Part shown: in pieces, positions 38,301 through 47,439 of the stretch
Numbering within the stretch: the first letter of the stretch is position 1
Layout: each line of letters starts with the position of its first letter
NCBI RefSeq assembly: GCF_022559585.1
Contig: NZ_CP087114.1
Span: 2,054,501-2,118,500 of the forward strand
DNA: 64,000 nucleotides
From: Bartonella machadoae
GTDB taxonomy: Bacteria; Pseudomonadota; Alphaproteobacteria; Rhizobiales; Rhizobiaceae
Direction of reading: 5' to 3'
Position numbers and translations under genes: made by a program
The notes under the pieces: model-generated
What the model saw: the letters and a program-made list of their open reading frames with translations, nothing else
Database searches by the model: none
What the model was told of the DNA's origin: nothing

Positions 38301-40321
38301 TGAGAAACCGTGACAATATCGATAATAGAACTTACATCTTGCCCTAAGTTCATTTGATTAAGGGTTTTGCTAAAATTCTCATCATGAGAAAGCAAAGCAT
38401 TGAGAACTTGCCAAACAACACTGTATTTCTTATTGTTTTTTAAAGCCAATTCGGGGGAGATCCCAGCCGGCACGCCAACCGGTAAAATGATATAGCCTCT
38501 TTTCTTATTGGGAGCTCGACGCATCACACGCCCCACCGCTTGTATGACATCCACTTGGCTTTTGCGCGGGTGTAAAAACATCACCGCATCAAGAGCAGGG
38601 ACATCCACACCTTCTGAGAGACAGCGAACATTGGTTAAGATACGACAGGTATTTTCCCCCGCATCATCTTCCAACCATTCAAGCAATTCCGTTCGTTTCT
38701 TGGCACCATCTTTTCCATCAATATGTTGCACTTCACAGAGAAGAGGAGGTGTATCTTTGTGTTCTTTATGGATTTTACGGAAAGCTCTCTTAACACCCTT
38801 GCCTTCAAAGGTATCACGAATGCGTTGCGAGGTTTTAATATCTTTACAAAAAGCCAAGGCACGACGCATGGGATTAGGGTCATCACCAAGATCAACTTTC
38901 AGATCGATTTTGCTAAGAGCTTGGTAACAGCCTAAGATCTTTGTTCTATCATCAAGAGTAAGTTCATAATTCTTATGGTTGGTAGGAATCTCAAGAGTAT
39001 CACGTACGAACTTTTCATCCACACCCAAGACAATAATCTTATAAGGCGTTAAGAGGTCATTCTTGACGGCATCGGAGAAACTATAAAAATAGAGCTGTTT
39101 TCCATAGATTGTCTCATTATCCATAGACGCCAGAACAGCATCCAGTTCATCCGCACGCCTTTTTGCATGGTCACTAAAGATGCGCGGGGTTGCGGTCATG
39201 TAAAGTCGTTTTTTGCCCTGAATAATGCTGTTATCATGAACCTTGATAAAATCAGATTCACTTTTATCGGTTCCCAAAGCCGCCCCCGTTGTCCTATGGG
39301 CTTCATCGCAAATGATCAGATCAAATTCAGGTAAATCATGGTTCTTTTGTGCATCAGCAATCACTTGGATTGATTGGTAAGTAGCAAAAACAACATTCAT
39401 AACATGGGGAGAAACTTGATTTCCTTTCTCTCCAAGCATTTGCGCATCGGTTGTGACAGGCAAGGCAAGATCTGAAGCACTCAGTTCAGCATCATCATCA
39501 TTATTGAGACGCCGCTTGCCTATTTGCTTATCAGAACAAACCGCAAAGGAACGCAACGGGATTTGTGCATCCGCTGTCCATTCGCGTATGGTTTGTGACA
39601 TAAGAGCAAGAGAAGGTACCAAAAACAAAACACGCTTGCCTGTTCCGGCTATTTGTTCTGCTATCTTGAGACTGGTGAAAGTTTTACCCGTTCCACAAGC
39701 CATAATCAGCTTGCCACGGTCTGCTTCTTTTAAACCCTCACAGACAGCTTCAATGGCTTCTTTCTGATGGGTAAAAGGCAACTTTTGTTTCTTATCTTTA
39801 AGAACAATTTTCCCTTCTGTTTCAAAAATCCCCCAATCAATTGCACTGTTTTCCATATTGAAGAGATTAATGCGATAAACCGGAACCGCTTGTCCTTCAA
39901 TCATGGTATTGGCGTTTTCGCTTAATTCCCCTTGCGTGCTGTCAATAAGAAGGCGATATTTAAAACGATTTTTACCTGAGATGGCGATAAAGCTCTCAAT
40001 GTTCTCTTGCGTGATTTGATAATTTGTCTCATAAAATTTACATTGAATGGCGACATACTCATTGCAATCACGGATTTTTGCAACCAGATCAATATCCGTA
40101 TCTTCATCGCTTCCTTTCCATCCATGCACATCAGCCACGTCTCTATAGCTTTGGACCGTTTCATATTCTTGGCATTGGAGAGGGTCTTTTGTGAGATAAG
40201 CAATCACAAACTTTTCGAAAGCCTTTTGCTTTTCTTGATCTGAGATTGATTTTTCACGATAGGATTGTAAGAGAGAGCGTAAAGAGGATTGTTTGTTATC
40301 AAAATTGAGGGTTTGATACAT
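35333..40321 (-). CDS. Single-chain (type ISP-like) restriction-modification enzyme (element 2)
   Basis: About 1662 aa with the same domain order as the element 1 enzyme: Mrr-like nuclease, helicase (CGTGKTFTS, ICDEAHRTTG), methyltransferase (DPFTGTGAF, NPPYSVGQ), recognition region, C-terminal domain. Outside the recognition region it is nearly identical to its partner (isolated changes such as KDPLQ for QDPLQ). From about residue 1065 to 1440 the two differ at roughly every third or fourth position (for example VTNRDVWVYN against STSRDAWAYN), then identity returns. All motifs are intact, so both enzymes may be active with different targets. Confidence 0.92.
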   Translation of the reverse strand: MYQTLNFDNKQSSLRSLLQSYREKSISDQEKQKAFEKFVIAYLTKDPLQCQEYETVQSYRDVADVHGWKGSDEDTDIDLVAKIRDCNEYVAIQCKFYETNYQITQENIESFIAISGKNRFKYRLLIDSTQGELSENANTMIEGQAVPVYRINLFNMENSAIDWGIFETEGKIVLKDKKQKLPFTHQKEAIEAVCEGLKEADRGKLIMACGTGKTFTSLKIAEQIAGTGKRVLFLVPSLALMSQTIREWTADAQIPLRSFAVCSDKQIGKRRLNNDDDAELSASDLALPVTTDAQMLGEKGNQVSPHVMNVVFATYQSIQVIADAQKNHDLPEFDLIICDEAHRTTGAALGTDKSESDFIKVHDNSIIQGKKRLYMTATPRIFSDHAKRRADELDAVLASMDNETIYGKQLYFYSFSDAVKNDLLTPYKIIVLGVDEKFVRDTLEIPTNHKNYELTLDDRTKILGCYQALSKIDLKVDLGDDPNPMRRALAFCKDIKTSQRIRDTFEGKGVKRAFRKIHKEHKDTPPLLCEVQHIDGKDGAKKRTELLEWLEDDAGENTCRILTNVRCLSEGVDVPALDAVMFLHPRKSQVDVIQAVGRVMRRAPNKKRGYIILPVGVPAGISPELALKNNKKYSVVWQVLNALLSHDENFSKTLNQMNLGQDVSSIIDIVTVSQKMEIENVTTVVDDVPLQAKTESAHASFATTVRKSLSHHNGQGQLPLYKAFPNAFRAFLVKRSTMSDYWENWAGNVAEIAQNHINRLQNMLADEKSKARRAFDAFLKELQNNLNSDIKQEEAVEMLAQHLVTRPVFEALFDGNQFVQNNAISQAMEKILKELDKTNIEEDSKELKEFYDSVKFRASGITEPHARQNLIIKLYESFFAKAFKRTTDKLGIVYTPVEVVDFIIHSVDDVLRKEFSKSLGSRGVSILDPFTGTGAFITRLLQSDLIKPEDMEYKFRHDIHANEIVLLAYYIAAINIESTYHSLMKGDYIPFKHIGLTDTFQMLEEKNLLQKLFKENSEYLELQKNLNIEVIIGNPPYSVGQKNENDNAKNTPYPLLDKRIRETYAAHSKTTYVQALYDSYIRAIRWASDRIKDRGVIGFVTNASFIDANSMDGLRKCLVEEFSSLYIFHLRGNQRTSGELSRKEGGKIFGSGSRAPIAISILVKNPNAQQHGKIYFRDIGDYLTREKKLTIIETFGSIEGITWSKQGWKIITPDKHGDWLDQRNESFKTFLAIGIKKGHGKKLFENYSCGIVTNRDVWVYNSSRESLANNMGNMITFYKSEVERFNDTYPHADHKTRTKAVDDFVNSDPKKISWSLRLKQKLAKGKVFDFEESCLAHSLYRPFTQQWLYYNRTFNEMVSRIPQIFPMGKTVNNRVIQVSAIGARSGFSVLMSQNLPDLQVINNGQCFPLYIYEDVTVKKDKNEKQSHLFANSKEESKSTGLQRHDAITDEGLAHFKTAYPNEKITKDDIFYYVYGLLHSEDYRARYADNLSKELPRIPCVKSAEDFWAFVNAGRELGNLHVNYETIEPYPVTFKKGNPKLTDISNPEKFYYVTEMKFAKIKNSKEKDKSTVIYNSNIIITDIPKEAYEYIVNGKPALEWVMGRQCVKTDKKSGIVNDANRYALETIGNPAYPLELFQRVITVSLETMKIVKNLPNLELRETE

Positions 40322-40892
40322 TATAGAGAAACTCCATACCTTATGACATTGACTCATTAACAGTGTAAGAATCACAATGGCGTTTCATAAATACATTTAG
40401 AACAAATATCGAGTACCCAATAAACCAAAATGGCGCGAAAACCACTCAAATCCGTCAAAAAAATTTACAAGATGCAATTATAAACAGCCTATAAACAGCA
40501 AAGTAGTAAAATTTACTATTCGTTTTTGTGTTAATAAAAACAAATTCGATATGTATTTTAAGAGATCAAAATAAATAGTTTGAAGTGTTTTATGATCACT
40601 AAAATCATAAATGCTGTCTGTTCAATTTTTAGACAAATACAGACAAGTTTTGATCAATTGTTCCCATTAATTGTCTATATAAATCATCTTATTAGCATTG
40701 AATATTTCTCAAAACACACTAACACATTGAAATATAATGTTTTTTATTTTTATCGAAAAGTTTTTTTTAAAATGAGGGGGTAAATCAACCGACAACGACT
40801 GACAAGAATATGACCTGAGTTATGGTTATTCATTCAGGTCATATCTTTCTCTTTTGCCAGCACTCTTTAAAATCATCTTCTGTTCATTCGCT
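40322..40892. other. Gene-free region between RM gene and DUF3987 pseudogene (element 2)
   Basis: Contains the RM promoter region and the inverted repeat 40601-40806, a relative of 16383-16590. No gene is supported. Confidence 0.7.
40601..40806 (-). repeat. Inverted repeat flanking the element 2 RM gene
   Basis: Shares aaatcataaatg, taattgtctata, caaaacacactaac and the G-run ggggg with the element 1 copies. Its partner at about 34637-34825 has lost much of the similarity, so this pair is decaying. Confidence 0.75.
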
Positions 40893-42508
40893 TTATTGCC
40901 TTGCATTCTCGTTTTTTACCAAAGGATGCCATTCATAATAGGTACTCGATTTACTTGTCTGATGGGTTATAAACTTTTTGCGAATGTGGTTTGTATGGCA
41001 TAAAAGCTCTAAAGCTTGTTTGACCGCTTCCTTGTCCTTTAAATGCGTCCAGCAGCGTCTGTAGATATCACGAGCAGTAAAAACCTCAGGTAAGCATTCA
41101 CAGCGCTCTATAATCAAATTTGCACGCTCTTTTATCAGTATATCCGCAGCAGCATAAAGCCTTTTTACATGACTTAACAGATAGTTTTCCCAACGCAAAG
41201 CTGTTGAGAGAGAAGGGAGAGTGATTTCAAAACGACCCCCTTCAACAAGTTCAAAAATCAGGGCAAGGCTTGGTATGGTCTTGTCCATTTTTGCTAAATG
41301 CGCTTGTAAGGGTTCAGAGAGATCATCCCTTCTGATCTCTTTCTGATGATTTTCCCACCATTCACTAAACATCTCTTGTGCATCGGGAGAAAAACGCATC
41401 ACAATCGGGTGTTCAGGTGATCCCAAGGGTTTATCGCGAAAAGAACGAAAAACCTCTTCATAGTCTTTATAGGCATCTTTTAAGGGGTCTCTATCAATCC
41501 ATGTACATTTTTTTATCTTATCGGGCCATACCATCATTTGAAACCGTTGCAATAAACCATCATCTGCTTTTCCAGAAAGCATTGCCTGAATGATAGGAAT
41601 AATCCGAGAAGGTTGTATTCCCCCAATAATGGAAAGGGTTGCATTGGGAATATGAATCGTTCCACGCCCAATACGGTCATAGGTATAGAGTTGATCCCCA
41701 TTAAAAGTTTGTAAATAAAACCCACGGTCTGTTTGATATTCCTTAAGTTCCAAGTTTGCTAAAAAACCAGAAAGTTCATCACGAACCATCAATAATCCCC
41801 GCGGGTTTTCATTGAGTAATTCCCCAAGCTTTTCAACCGTTACATCATTGACAATAAAGCGAGAGAGGCAATCATCTTTTTCATTGTCTTTAGAAAGGGT
41901 TTCCGACAAAAGAGCATTGGCAGCCTCAGAATCTCCTTTTTTAAGAGCTTTAGAAGCTTGTTTTCTCTTTTCTTTCTGATTGAGCTCCTCAAGGATTTCT
42001 TTAATTTTTGCACGTTTTTTTGTTTTTTCCATTCTTGATACCATTCTTTTTGCAGGTGAGCGATAGGTGTTAAAGCGGCTTGCATGGCAGGTGTTTTTCG
42101 TGCAGAAGGTTGACCAATAATCATCCCCCATAGATTAGGAACAATCTTCCAATTATTACTATGCTGTTTTGGAGCGATACGAACCCCATTGCCAATCACG
42201 GTTGCTAAAGCACAGATAGCAGAGACAGCCACAAAATCGACAGGGGATTGTTGATGGTTAGCAATATCATAAATATACCTTCCCAAGACCAATGGAACTT
42301 GTGTAGCATGAAAAGGCTCGACCGGTAAAAGAGCGGTGTTAATCGGTTTTAATTCACCCCAGCCCATTTGTTGCAAAGCCTGTTCATAAGGGATGGCTTG
42401 TAAACAGGGATGCTCCTTTAAAGAGACAGGGGTGTTATCGTTATCAGTGTCATTTAAAGAAGTATTGCCATTGTTATTGGTTAAATCAGTTTTATTTTTG
42501 TGGTCCAT
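40893..42508 (-). pseudogene. DUF3987 gene broken by a one-base deletion (element 2)
   Basis: Counterpart of 14681-16297. The reading frame changes near 42015, where an A-run (reverse strand, caaaaaaacgtg) has seven A's; eight would keep the frame (KKQKKRAKIKEIL). The N-terminal part (from MDHKNKTDLT) and the C-terminal 400 residues are each open. One base undoes the damage, so slippage on the A-run might allow a little full-length protein. Confidence 0.85.
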
Positions 42509-42540
42509 AAGATATTCCTTTCAAAGGGTAAAAAATCATT

Positions 42541-43133
42541 AAAATCAGCTCCTTCGGGAGCTTGCATCATCAAGACATTGAAGCCTTGGCGATAAGCACG
42601 GGCAGCAAGCATCCATTGTCTTGTTAAAAGGTTCTATGGATTGCAAAGGAGCCACCACCCTCAACAAGAGCAACCAACGCGGGGATGGTTTTGCCAGAGG
42701 GATGGGGGCTTTGCTATGAAAGCGTAAACTAGGGGGGCAAGTTACAAGTGATCCCACGCTTGCGTAAATAAAGCTCTGCTAAGGTCTCTTTAATTGGTTG
42801 ACTTTGCTTCCAAATCTTTTGAGCTCTCTCTGCTTTCTGTTTTGCCTTGTTATCTTCACAACAAAACTGTTTTGAGAGAGAAAACCTATAATCATAAGTT
42901 TTATCAAAACATGTTTGTGTATTGATAAGACCAATGCTCTTAAGAGCTTGTAAGATCTCTCTAAAAGAGCAGCCGGCATAACAATAAAGCAAGAGACGCC
43001 CATCATTTCCATTAGCAAGAGCTAAACTAGGCACTTGATCATCATGGGCAGGGCAACGGGCTAGTCCATAAGCACCATGCCAGACACCCCGCAAGGCATT
43101 TGTAATGCCCCGAGCATTTATAAAATCATACAT
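42541..43133 (-). pseudogene. Primase gene, frameshifted and with the Toprim core deleted (element 2)
   Basis: The zinc-finger half is intact (YDFINARGITNALRGVW, RCPAHDD, YCYAGCSF) and stops at CCC CCC TAG as in element 1. After it, further frame changes follow (KAPIPLAKPSPRW), and about 300 bases holding the Toprim motifs are missing: the sequence jumps from the region of FNKTMDA to the last ~20 codons. No active primase can be made. Confidence 0.87.
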
Positions 43134-43233
43134 TTTTCTCATCCTTAGACGTTGCGTCACAGGACGGTTTTTGCTATTTTCAATTTACGATAATTTGAGA
43201 AAGCCTTGTCCGTCCTTACGTGACAAGGTTTTT

Positions 43234-43440
43234 TTATGCCACATCACTGAGATGTTGACGTTGCGTTTTGGCTTTTTCAATCACATTCAACAGATCCGAT
43301 TTTAACCAACGCGATAAAGAACCAAACTTTAAGGGCTTTGGTAAAGCTCCATTGGTGACATGGCGACGGAATGTTGAAACGCTTATATGCAATAATTTTG
43401 CACTTTCACGGTCTGTAAGAAGAACATCATTTTCAGTCAT
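43234..43440 (-). CDS. AlpA-like excisionase/regulator (element 2)
   Basis: 68 aa, identical in sequence to the element 1 protein (13488-13694) as far as I can see. Helix-turn-helix LLTDRESAKLLHISVSTFRRHV. It is followed by the same hairpin (about 43201-43235). Probably controls excision of both elements. Confidence 0.85.
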   Translation of the reverse strand: MTENDVLLTDRESAKLLHISVSTFRRHVTNGALPKPLKFGSLSRWLKSDLLNVIEKAKTQRQHLSDVA

Positions 43441-43658
43441 AACTAAATCCTTTCAATCTAAAAAGAGTAACAAATCATAAGTATTTATTAACCATATTTT
43501 ATTGAGATTTGAAAGTAAGTTTAATCATAAAAAACAGTACTTTAATATGTATTTTCTCATTTGATAATTTATGAGTCTTATTGAAACGGAATGAGAGAAC
43601 GAAGAGAGAAAGTTATCCACAGATAATGGAGTAAAAATGGGGTACAAGACCCCATCTT

Positions 43659-44825
43659 TTAAGATTTGCTCGTGACATAAGCCGCCCATTTATCCATATA
43701 AACACGGCGCTGTTCTAAATAGTCAGTACGACGGTAGGCACGCTCTACTTTACCCCCGACCACATGACCTAGAATGGTTTCAGCGACTTCAAAAGGGGCA
43801 TCGGTTGTTTCTGCTAGCCAATCGCGTAAACTAGACCGAAAACCATGCGGGCAGGCATCAAGTCCAGTTTGTTGCATATATCGTGACATACACCTCTCAC
43901 CAAGGGGACCACGACCGGTTGCAGAAAAAAAGAAATCATTGCGAGATAGCAGACGTGCTTGTTTCAAAATTTCCAATGCTTCTGTTGATAAAGGCACGCG
44001 AAATTCTGTTGTAGCATCACGCCTTCCTTTCATATTCTCAGCAGGGATGGTCCATATATCATCTTCAACTTGATCTTTATGGATATGACACAAGGGGTAG
44101 GTACGAACGCCTGTAAGAATAAGTAGACGCAAAGCCAGTTGTGTTAGGGTTGGTGCTTCGCAGAGTGTTTTATAAAAAGCCGGTATATCTTTCCAATCCA
44201 TTGCTGGTCTATTTTGCGTTTTATGGCGTTGTTTCCCTAAGAGGGCGCGTGCTTTTTCTGTTACTTGTAAATCAACATCCAAACCCAAGGCAGCAGCATG
44301 TTTGAGACAGAGATTAAGGCGGTTTAGTGCTTTTCCAGCTGTCCCAGCTTTTGTATGCCAGATGGGAGCGAGCACATTGCGTATATCATTTTGGGTAATC
44401 TCTGAAACGGGGAGACAGCCTAATTTAGGGAGAATATGAAGTTTTAAAGGTGAAAACCAATTCCCATCTTTACCATCTCCTTTTAATTCAGCTTTACGGC
44501 TTTCAAAAGCATCCAACGCAATATCTTTTAAATAATGGAGATTGCGCATTGCCTCACGCTTTTGTTTGTCACGTTCTTTAATGGGGTCACGACCTTCATG
44601 CAAAACAGAACGCCATTGAGTTGCTAATTCACGTGCTTTTTTTAAAGAGACATTTCTTAAAGCACCCAATCCCATTTCACGACGGCGCCCGTGGATAGTA
44701 TAGCGTAAAAGCCATTGAGCACCACCATCTTTACGCTTATGAAGTAGCAAGCCGGCACCATCATTATATTTGCCAGCCCCCAATGTTGCGACAGCCCTTG
44801 CATTAAGACGATTCATTAAAGGCAT
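43659..44825 (-). CDS. P4-type tyrosine integrase (element 2)
   Basis: 388 aa, intact and close to the element 1 integrase. Catalytic residues are present in LILTGVRTYPLCH, CPHGFRSSLRDWL, ILGHVVGG and AYRRTDYLEQR. Differences cluster in the central region (for example MSRYMQQTGLDACP for MSQYMKKIGLEACP). It ends with the same terminator hairpin (about 43634-43660). It should act on its own ends and probably those of element 1. Confidence 0.92.
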   Translation of the reverse strand: MPLMNRLNARAVATLGAGKYNDGAGLLLHKRKDGGAQWLLRYTIHGRRREMGLGALRNVSLKKARELATQWRSVLHEGRDPIKERDKQKREAMRNLHYLKDIALDAFESRKAELKGDGKDGNWFSPLKLHILPKLGCLPVSEITQNDIRNVLAPIWHTKAGTAGKALNRLNLCLKHAAALGLDVDLQVTEKARALLGKQRHKTQNRPAMDWKDIPAFYKTLCEAPTLTQLALRLLILTGVRTYPLCHIHKDQVEDDIWTIPAENMKGRRDATTEFRVPLSTEALEILKQARLLSRNDFFFSATGRGPLGERCMSRYMQQTGLDACPHGFRSSLRDWLAETTDAPFEVAETILGHVVGGKVERAYRRTDYLEQRRVYMDKWAAYVTSKS

Positions 44826-45000
44826 TTTTGTTCCTTTCTAAACGGTTTTCTACCCACACGATAACCCCGCTTATGACGTGCAAATAGGTGACTTTAATTG
44901 ATATAAAATGGAATGATTTGAGATGAGAGAATCTTACAATATTCGGGGGTCTCATTCAATATGCAAAACAGTAAATTATCATTATAAATCAATGCGTTGT

Positions 45001-45008
45001 CAGCAAAA
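45001..45008 (+). repeat. Direct repeat at the right end of element 2
   Basis: cagcaaaa, partner of 29176-29183. The element ends just before it (acaacgc on the reverse strand) and virB5 resumes after it. Confidence 0.8.
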
Positions 45009-45409
45009 ACACTGAAAAATGGAAAGAAAAGCTTTTATACAAAGAGCCATCTGGCGGAGCGGGTTCAAAAGCTGCCGTTGATGCATTTTATGAACAAGAA
45101 GTTAAAAAAGCACAACAAAGCATGATAGGACAAGCCGCGACAGGACAAGCCGTTTACGAAGAAGCAAGTGAAACACAAAAATCCATTACAAAACTTCTGG
45201 ATGAACTTGGAAGTACTGAAGATGCTGGTAAAATTCAAGGCATTCAAGCAAAATTAGAAGCGATACAAGCAAAACTCCAAACCCAAGTCTTGCAAATGCA
45301 AGCCACCGCCATGATTCAACAAGCAGAAGACAAAGCCAGAGAACAACGTGAAGCGGAAGAATTTAGAGCACGATATGCAGATTTTGCTAAACAACTGCGT
45401 GGTCAGTAA
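45009..45409 (+). CDS. virB5: VirB5-like minor pilin, C-terminal part
   Basis: Continues VirB5 from NTEKWKEKLLYKEPSGGAGSK through a long amphipathic helical region (KIQGIQAKLEAIQAKLQTQVLQM) to FAKQLRGQ. It has no start of its own at the junction; an internal ATG at 45122 is unlikely to make a useful product without a signal peptide. Full VirB5 needs precise loss of element 2. The first EexN-like gene follows 23 bases later. Confidence 0.9.
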
Positions 45410-45432
45410 ACGAAAAAAGAGGGGAAAAAATC

Positions 45433-45699
45433 ATGAAAAAGACGCTCATCACCGCACTACTATTAGGCACAGGGCTTATTACTGCTGGTTGTGAAAAAAC
45501 CTATAGCGTAGAAGAATTAAAAAAAGATAAAAAACTGATGGAAGAGGTATTAATGAAATGTCTGCTATCAGGGGATATCAGTACGAAAAATTGTAAAAAC
45601 GCAGAACAGGCTGAATTGGAAACCCGTAAAAAATGGGGCAGCTTTGGCTCTACAAACAGTGATAAACAAGAAGCTGAAAAGAAACAGGATGATAATTAA
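45433..45699 (+). CDS. EexN-family lipoprotein 1
   Basis: 88 aa. Lipoprotein signal KKTLITALLLGTGLITAGC (lipobox TAGC), then the EexN core EKTYSVEELKKDKKLMEEVLMKC and NCKNAEQAELE. Family members are entry-exclusion lipoproteins that stop a donor cell from receiving a second copy of its own conjugative system. First of five tandem paralogues between virB5 and virB6. This one is the most different in the core (LLSGDISTKNC). Confidence 0.85.
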   Translation: MKKTLITALLLGTGLITAGCEKTYSVEELKKDKKLMEEVLMKCLLSGDISTKNCKNAEQAELETRKKWGSFGSTNSDKQEAEKKQDDN

Positions 45700-45701
45700 T
45701 C

Positions 45702-46052
45702 ATGAAAAAGACGATCATCACCACATTGCTACTATGCACTGGGCTTATTACTGCTGGTTGTGAAAAGACCTACAGCGTAGCGGAATTAAAAAAAGATCCA
45801 AAATTGATGGAAGAGTGGATTGCTAAATGTGGCTTTGCAGGAACTTCAAAAAATTGTGAAAACTTAAGATTAGCACAACTTGAACTTGAAAAAGAATATG
45901 AAGCACAAGCTGAAGAAAGAAGTCGTCAAGCTGGAGAAGAACTTGATAAAGCAATAAAAGCATATGAAGCTGAACAAGACGCTGCATATGAAAAATGGAA
46001 AGCTGAAAAAAAGGCAAGAGAGCAAGCCGAAAAACAACAGGATGGTAACTAG
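45702..46052 (+). CDS. EexN-family lipoprotein 2
   Basis: 116 aa, two bases after its neighbour. Lipobox TAGC, core EKTYSVAELKKDPKLMEEW, AGTSKNCENLRLAQLELEKEYEAQ without a break, then a charged coiled tail (AEQDAAYEKWKAEKKAREQ). The first ~65 residues match copy 3 almost exactly; the tail differs. Probable entry-exclusion role. Confidence 0.85.
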   Translation: MKKTIITTLLLCTGLITAGCEKTYSVAELKKDPKLMEEWIAKCGFAGTSKNCENLRLAQLELEKEYEAQAEERSRQAGEELDKAIKAYEAEQDAAYEKWKAEKKAREQAEKQQDGN

Positions 46053-46164
46053 CTTATAGAAAACATTTATGTCTAAAAGATGTCTTTGCCCTAGATGTAT
46101 CATCATTTGCTACAAAAAGTGATAGTGTAGCTAAACTTTAAAATTACGTTCAAACTTTGTAAAA

Positions 46165-46587
46165 TTGAAAGAAGGGGAATCTATCATGAAAAAGACGCTC
46201 ATCACCGCACTACTATTAGGCACTGGGCTTATTACTGCTGGTTGTGAAAAGACCTACAGCGTAGCGGAATTAAAAAAAGATCCAAAATTGATGGAAGAGT
46301 GGATTGCTAAATGTGGCTTTGCAGGAACTTCAAAAAATTGTGAAAACTTAAGATTAGCACAACTTGAACTTGAAAAAGAATATGAAGCACAAGAAGCAGA
46401 AAGAATCCGTAAAGCTGAAGAGCACAATAAAAAAATATGGGAAAAAGCTAGAGCTGAAATGAGAGCCCGTCTTGAAAAAATGGATGCTGAGACTAAAAGA
46501 TTACGAGCCGAACAAGAGGCAAAAGAACGCGCTGCAGAAGAGCGAGAAGCCAAAGAGCGCGCTAAACAACAACAGGACAATCATTAA
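46165..46587 (+). CDS. EexN-family lipoprotein 3
   Basis: 140 aa by its earliest ATG; the start homologous to the other copies is the ATG at 46186 (MKKTLITALLLG), after gaagggg. Lipobox TAGC, EexN core, then a long helical tail (EEREAKERAKQQ). The 112 bases before it recur before copy 5, so the array grew by duplicating pairs of genes with a spacer. Confidence 0.85.
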   Translation: MKEGESIMKKTLITALLLGTGLITAGCEKTYSVAELKKDPKLMEEWIAKCGFAGTSKNCENLRLAQLELEKEYEAQEAERIRKAEEHNKKIWEKARAEMRARLEKMDAETKRLRAEQEAKERAAEEREAKERAKQQQDNH

Positions 46588-46589
46588 TC

Positions 46590-46862
46590 ATGAAAAAGAC
46601 GCTCATCACCGCACTACTATTAGGCACTGGCATTATCGCTGCTGGTTGTAAAAAAACCTATAGCGTAGAAGAATTTAAAAAAGATAAAAACTTACGCGAT
46701 GAATGGTTACGTAAATGCGGATGGTCAGGAACTTCGCAAAACTGTAAAAACTTAACAGACGCAGCAATAGAACTTCAAAAAGAGAGTATACAAGAGCTTA
46801 AAAATGAATATCGTAAAAAATACCGTAACAATGACGATGAGCAAAAAGCAAAAGAACAATAA
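46590..46862 (+). CDS. EexN-family lipoprotein 4
   Basis: 90 aa, two bases after copy 3. Lipobox AAGC, core KKTYSVEEFKKDKNLRDEW then CGWSGTSQNCKNLTDAAIELQ, short charged tail. It resembles copy 1 in length and copy 5 in its signal peptide (GIIAAGC). Confidence 0.85.
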   Translation: MKKTLITALLLGTGIIAAGCKKTYSVEEFKKDKNLRDEWLRKCGWSGTSQNCKNLTDAAIELQKESIQELKNEYRKKYRNNDDEQKAKEQ

Positions 46863-47000
46863 CTAGATTATAGAAAACATTTATGGCAAAAAGATGTCTT
46901 TGCTCTAGATGTATCATCATTTGCTACAAAAAGTGATAGTGTAGCTAAACTTTAAAATTACGTTCAAACTTTGTAAAATTGAAAGAAGGGGAATTTATTC

Positions 47001-47396
47001 ATGAAAAAGACGATCATCACCGCACTACTGTTAGGCACTGGCATTATCGCTGCTGGTTGTGAAAAGACCTACAGCGTAGAAGAATTTAAAAAAGATTCAA
47101 AATTATTTGATGAGTGGGATGCTAAATGTGGCTTTGCAGGAACTTCAAAAAATTGTGAAAACGTAAGATTAGCCGCTTTAGAACTTCGAAAAGAATATGA
47201 AGCACAAGAAGCAGAAAGAATCCGTAAAGTTCAAGAGGAAAATAAAAAAATAACGGAAAAATCTCAAGCTGAATTGGAAGCCCGTCTTAAAAAAATGGAG
47301 GCTGAGACTAAAAAAATACTAGCAGAACAAGAGGCAAAAGAACGCGCTGCAGAAGAACGAAGAGCAAAAGAGCGCGCTAAACAACAACAGGATTAA
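47001..47396 (+). CDS. EexN-family lipoprotein 5
   Basis: 131 aa. Lipobox AAGC, core EKTYSVEEFKKDSKLFDEW and AGTSKNCENVRLAALEL, long coiled tail similar to copy 3 (EERRAKERAKQQ). The upstream spacer is shared with copy 3. It ends the array, and virB6 follows 43 bases later in the same orientation. Confidence 0.85.
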   Translation: MKKTIITALLLGTGIIAAGCEKTYSVEEFKKDSKLFDEWDAKCGFAGTSKNCENVRLAALELRKEYEAQEAERIRKVQEENKKITEKSQAELEARLKKMEAETKKILAEQEAKERAAEERRAKERAKQQQD

Positions 47397-47439
47397 CAAG
47401 TAAATTATAAAAATACACAATGAATAGCGGAGTATCTAA

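Larger units (their letters stand above)
29184..45008 (-). mobile_element. Element 2: 15.8-kb integrative element inserted in virB5, opposite to element 1
   Basis: Same gene order as element 1 on the reverse strand, with one extra YdcK-like gene. Removing 29184-45008 rejoins virB5 in frame (AGC AAA A|AC ACT). The integrase, AlpA-like gene, RM enzyme and all five YdcK-like genes are intact, but the primase is badly deleted and the DUF3987 gene is frameshifted. It could therefore still recombine but probably not replicate without help from element 1. Confidence 0.9.
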
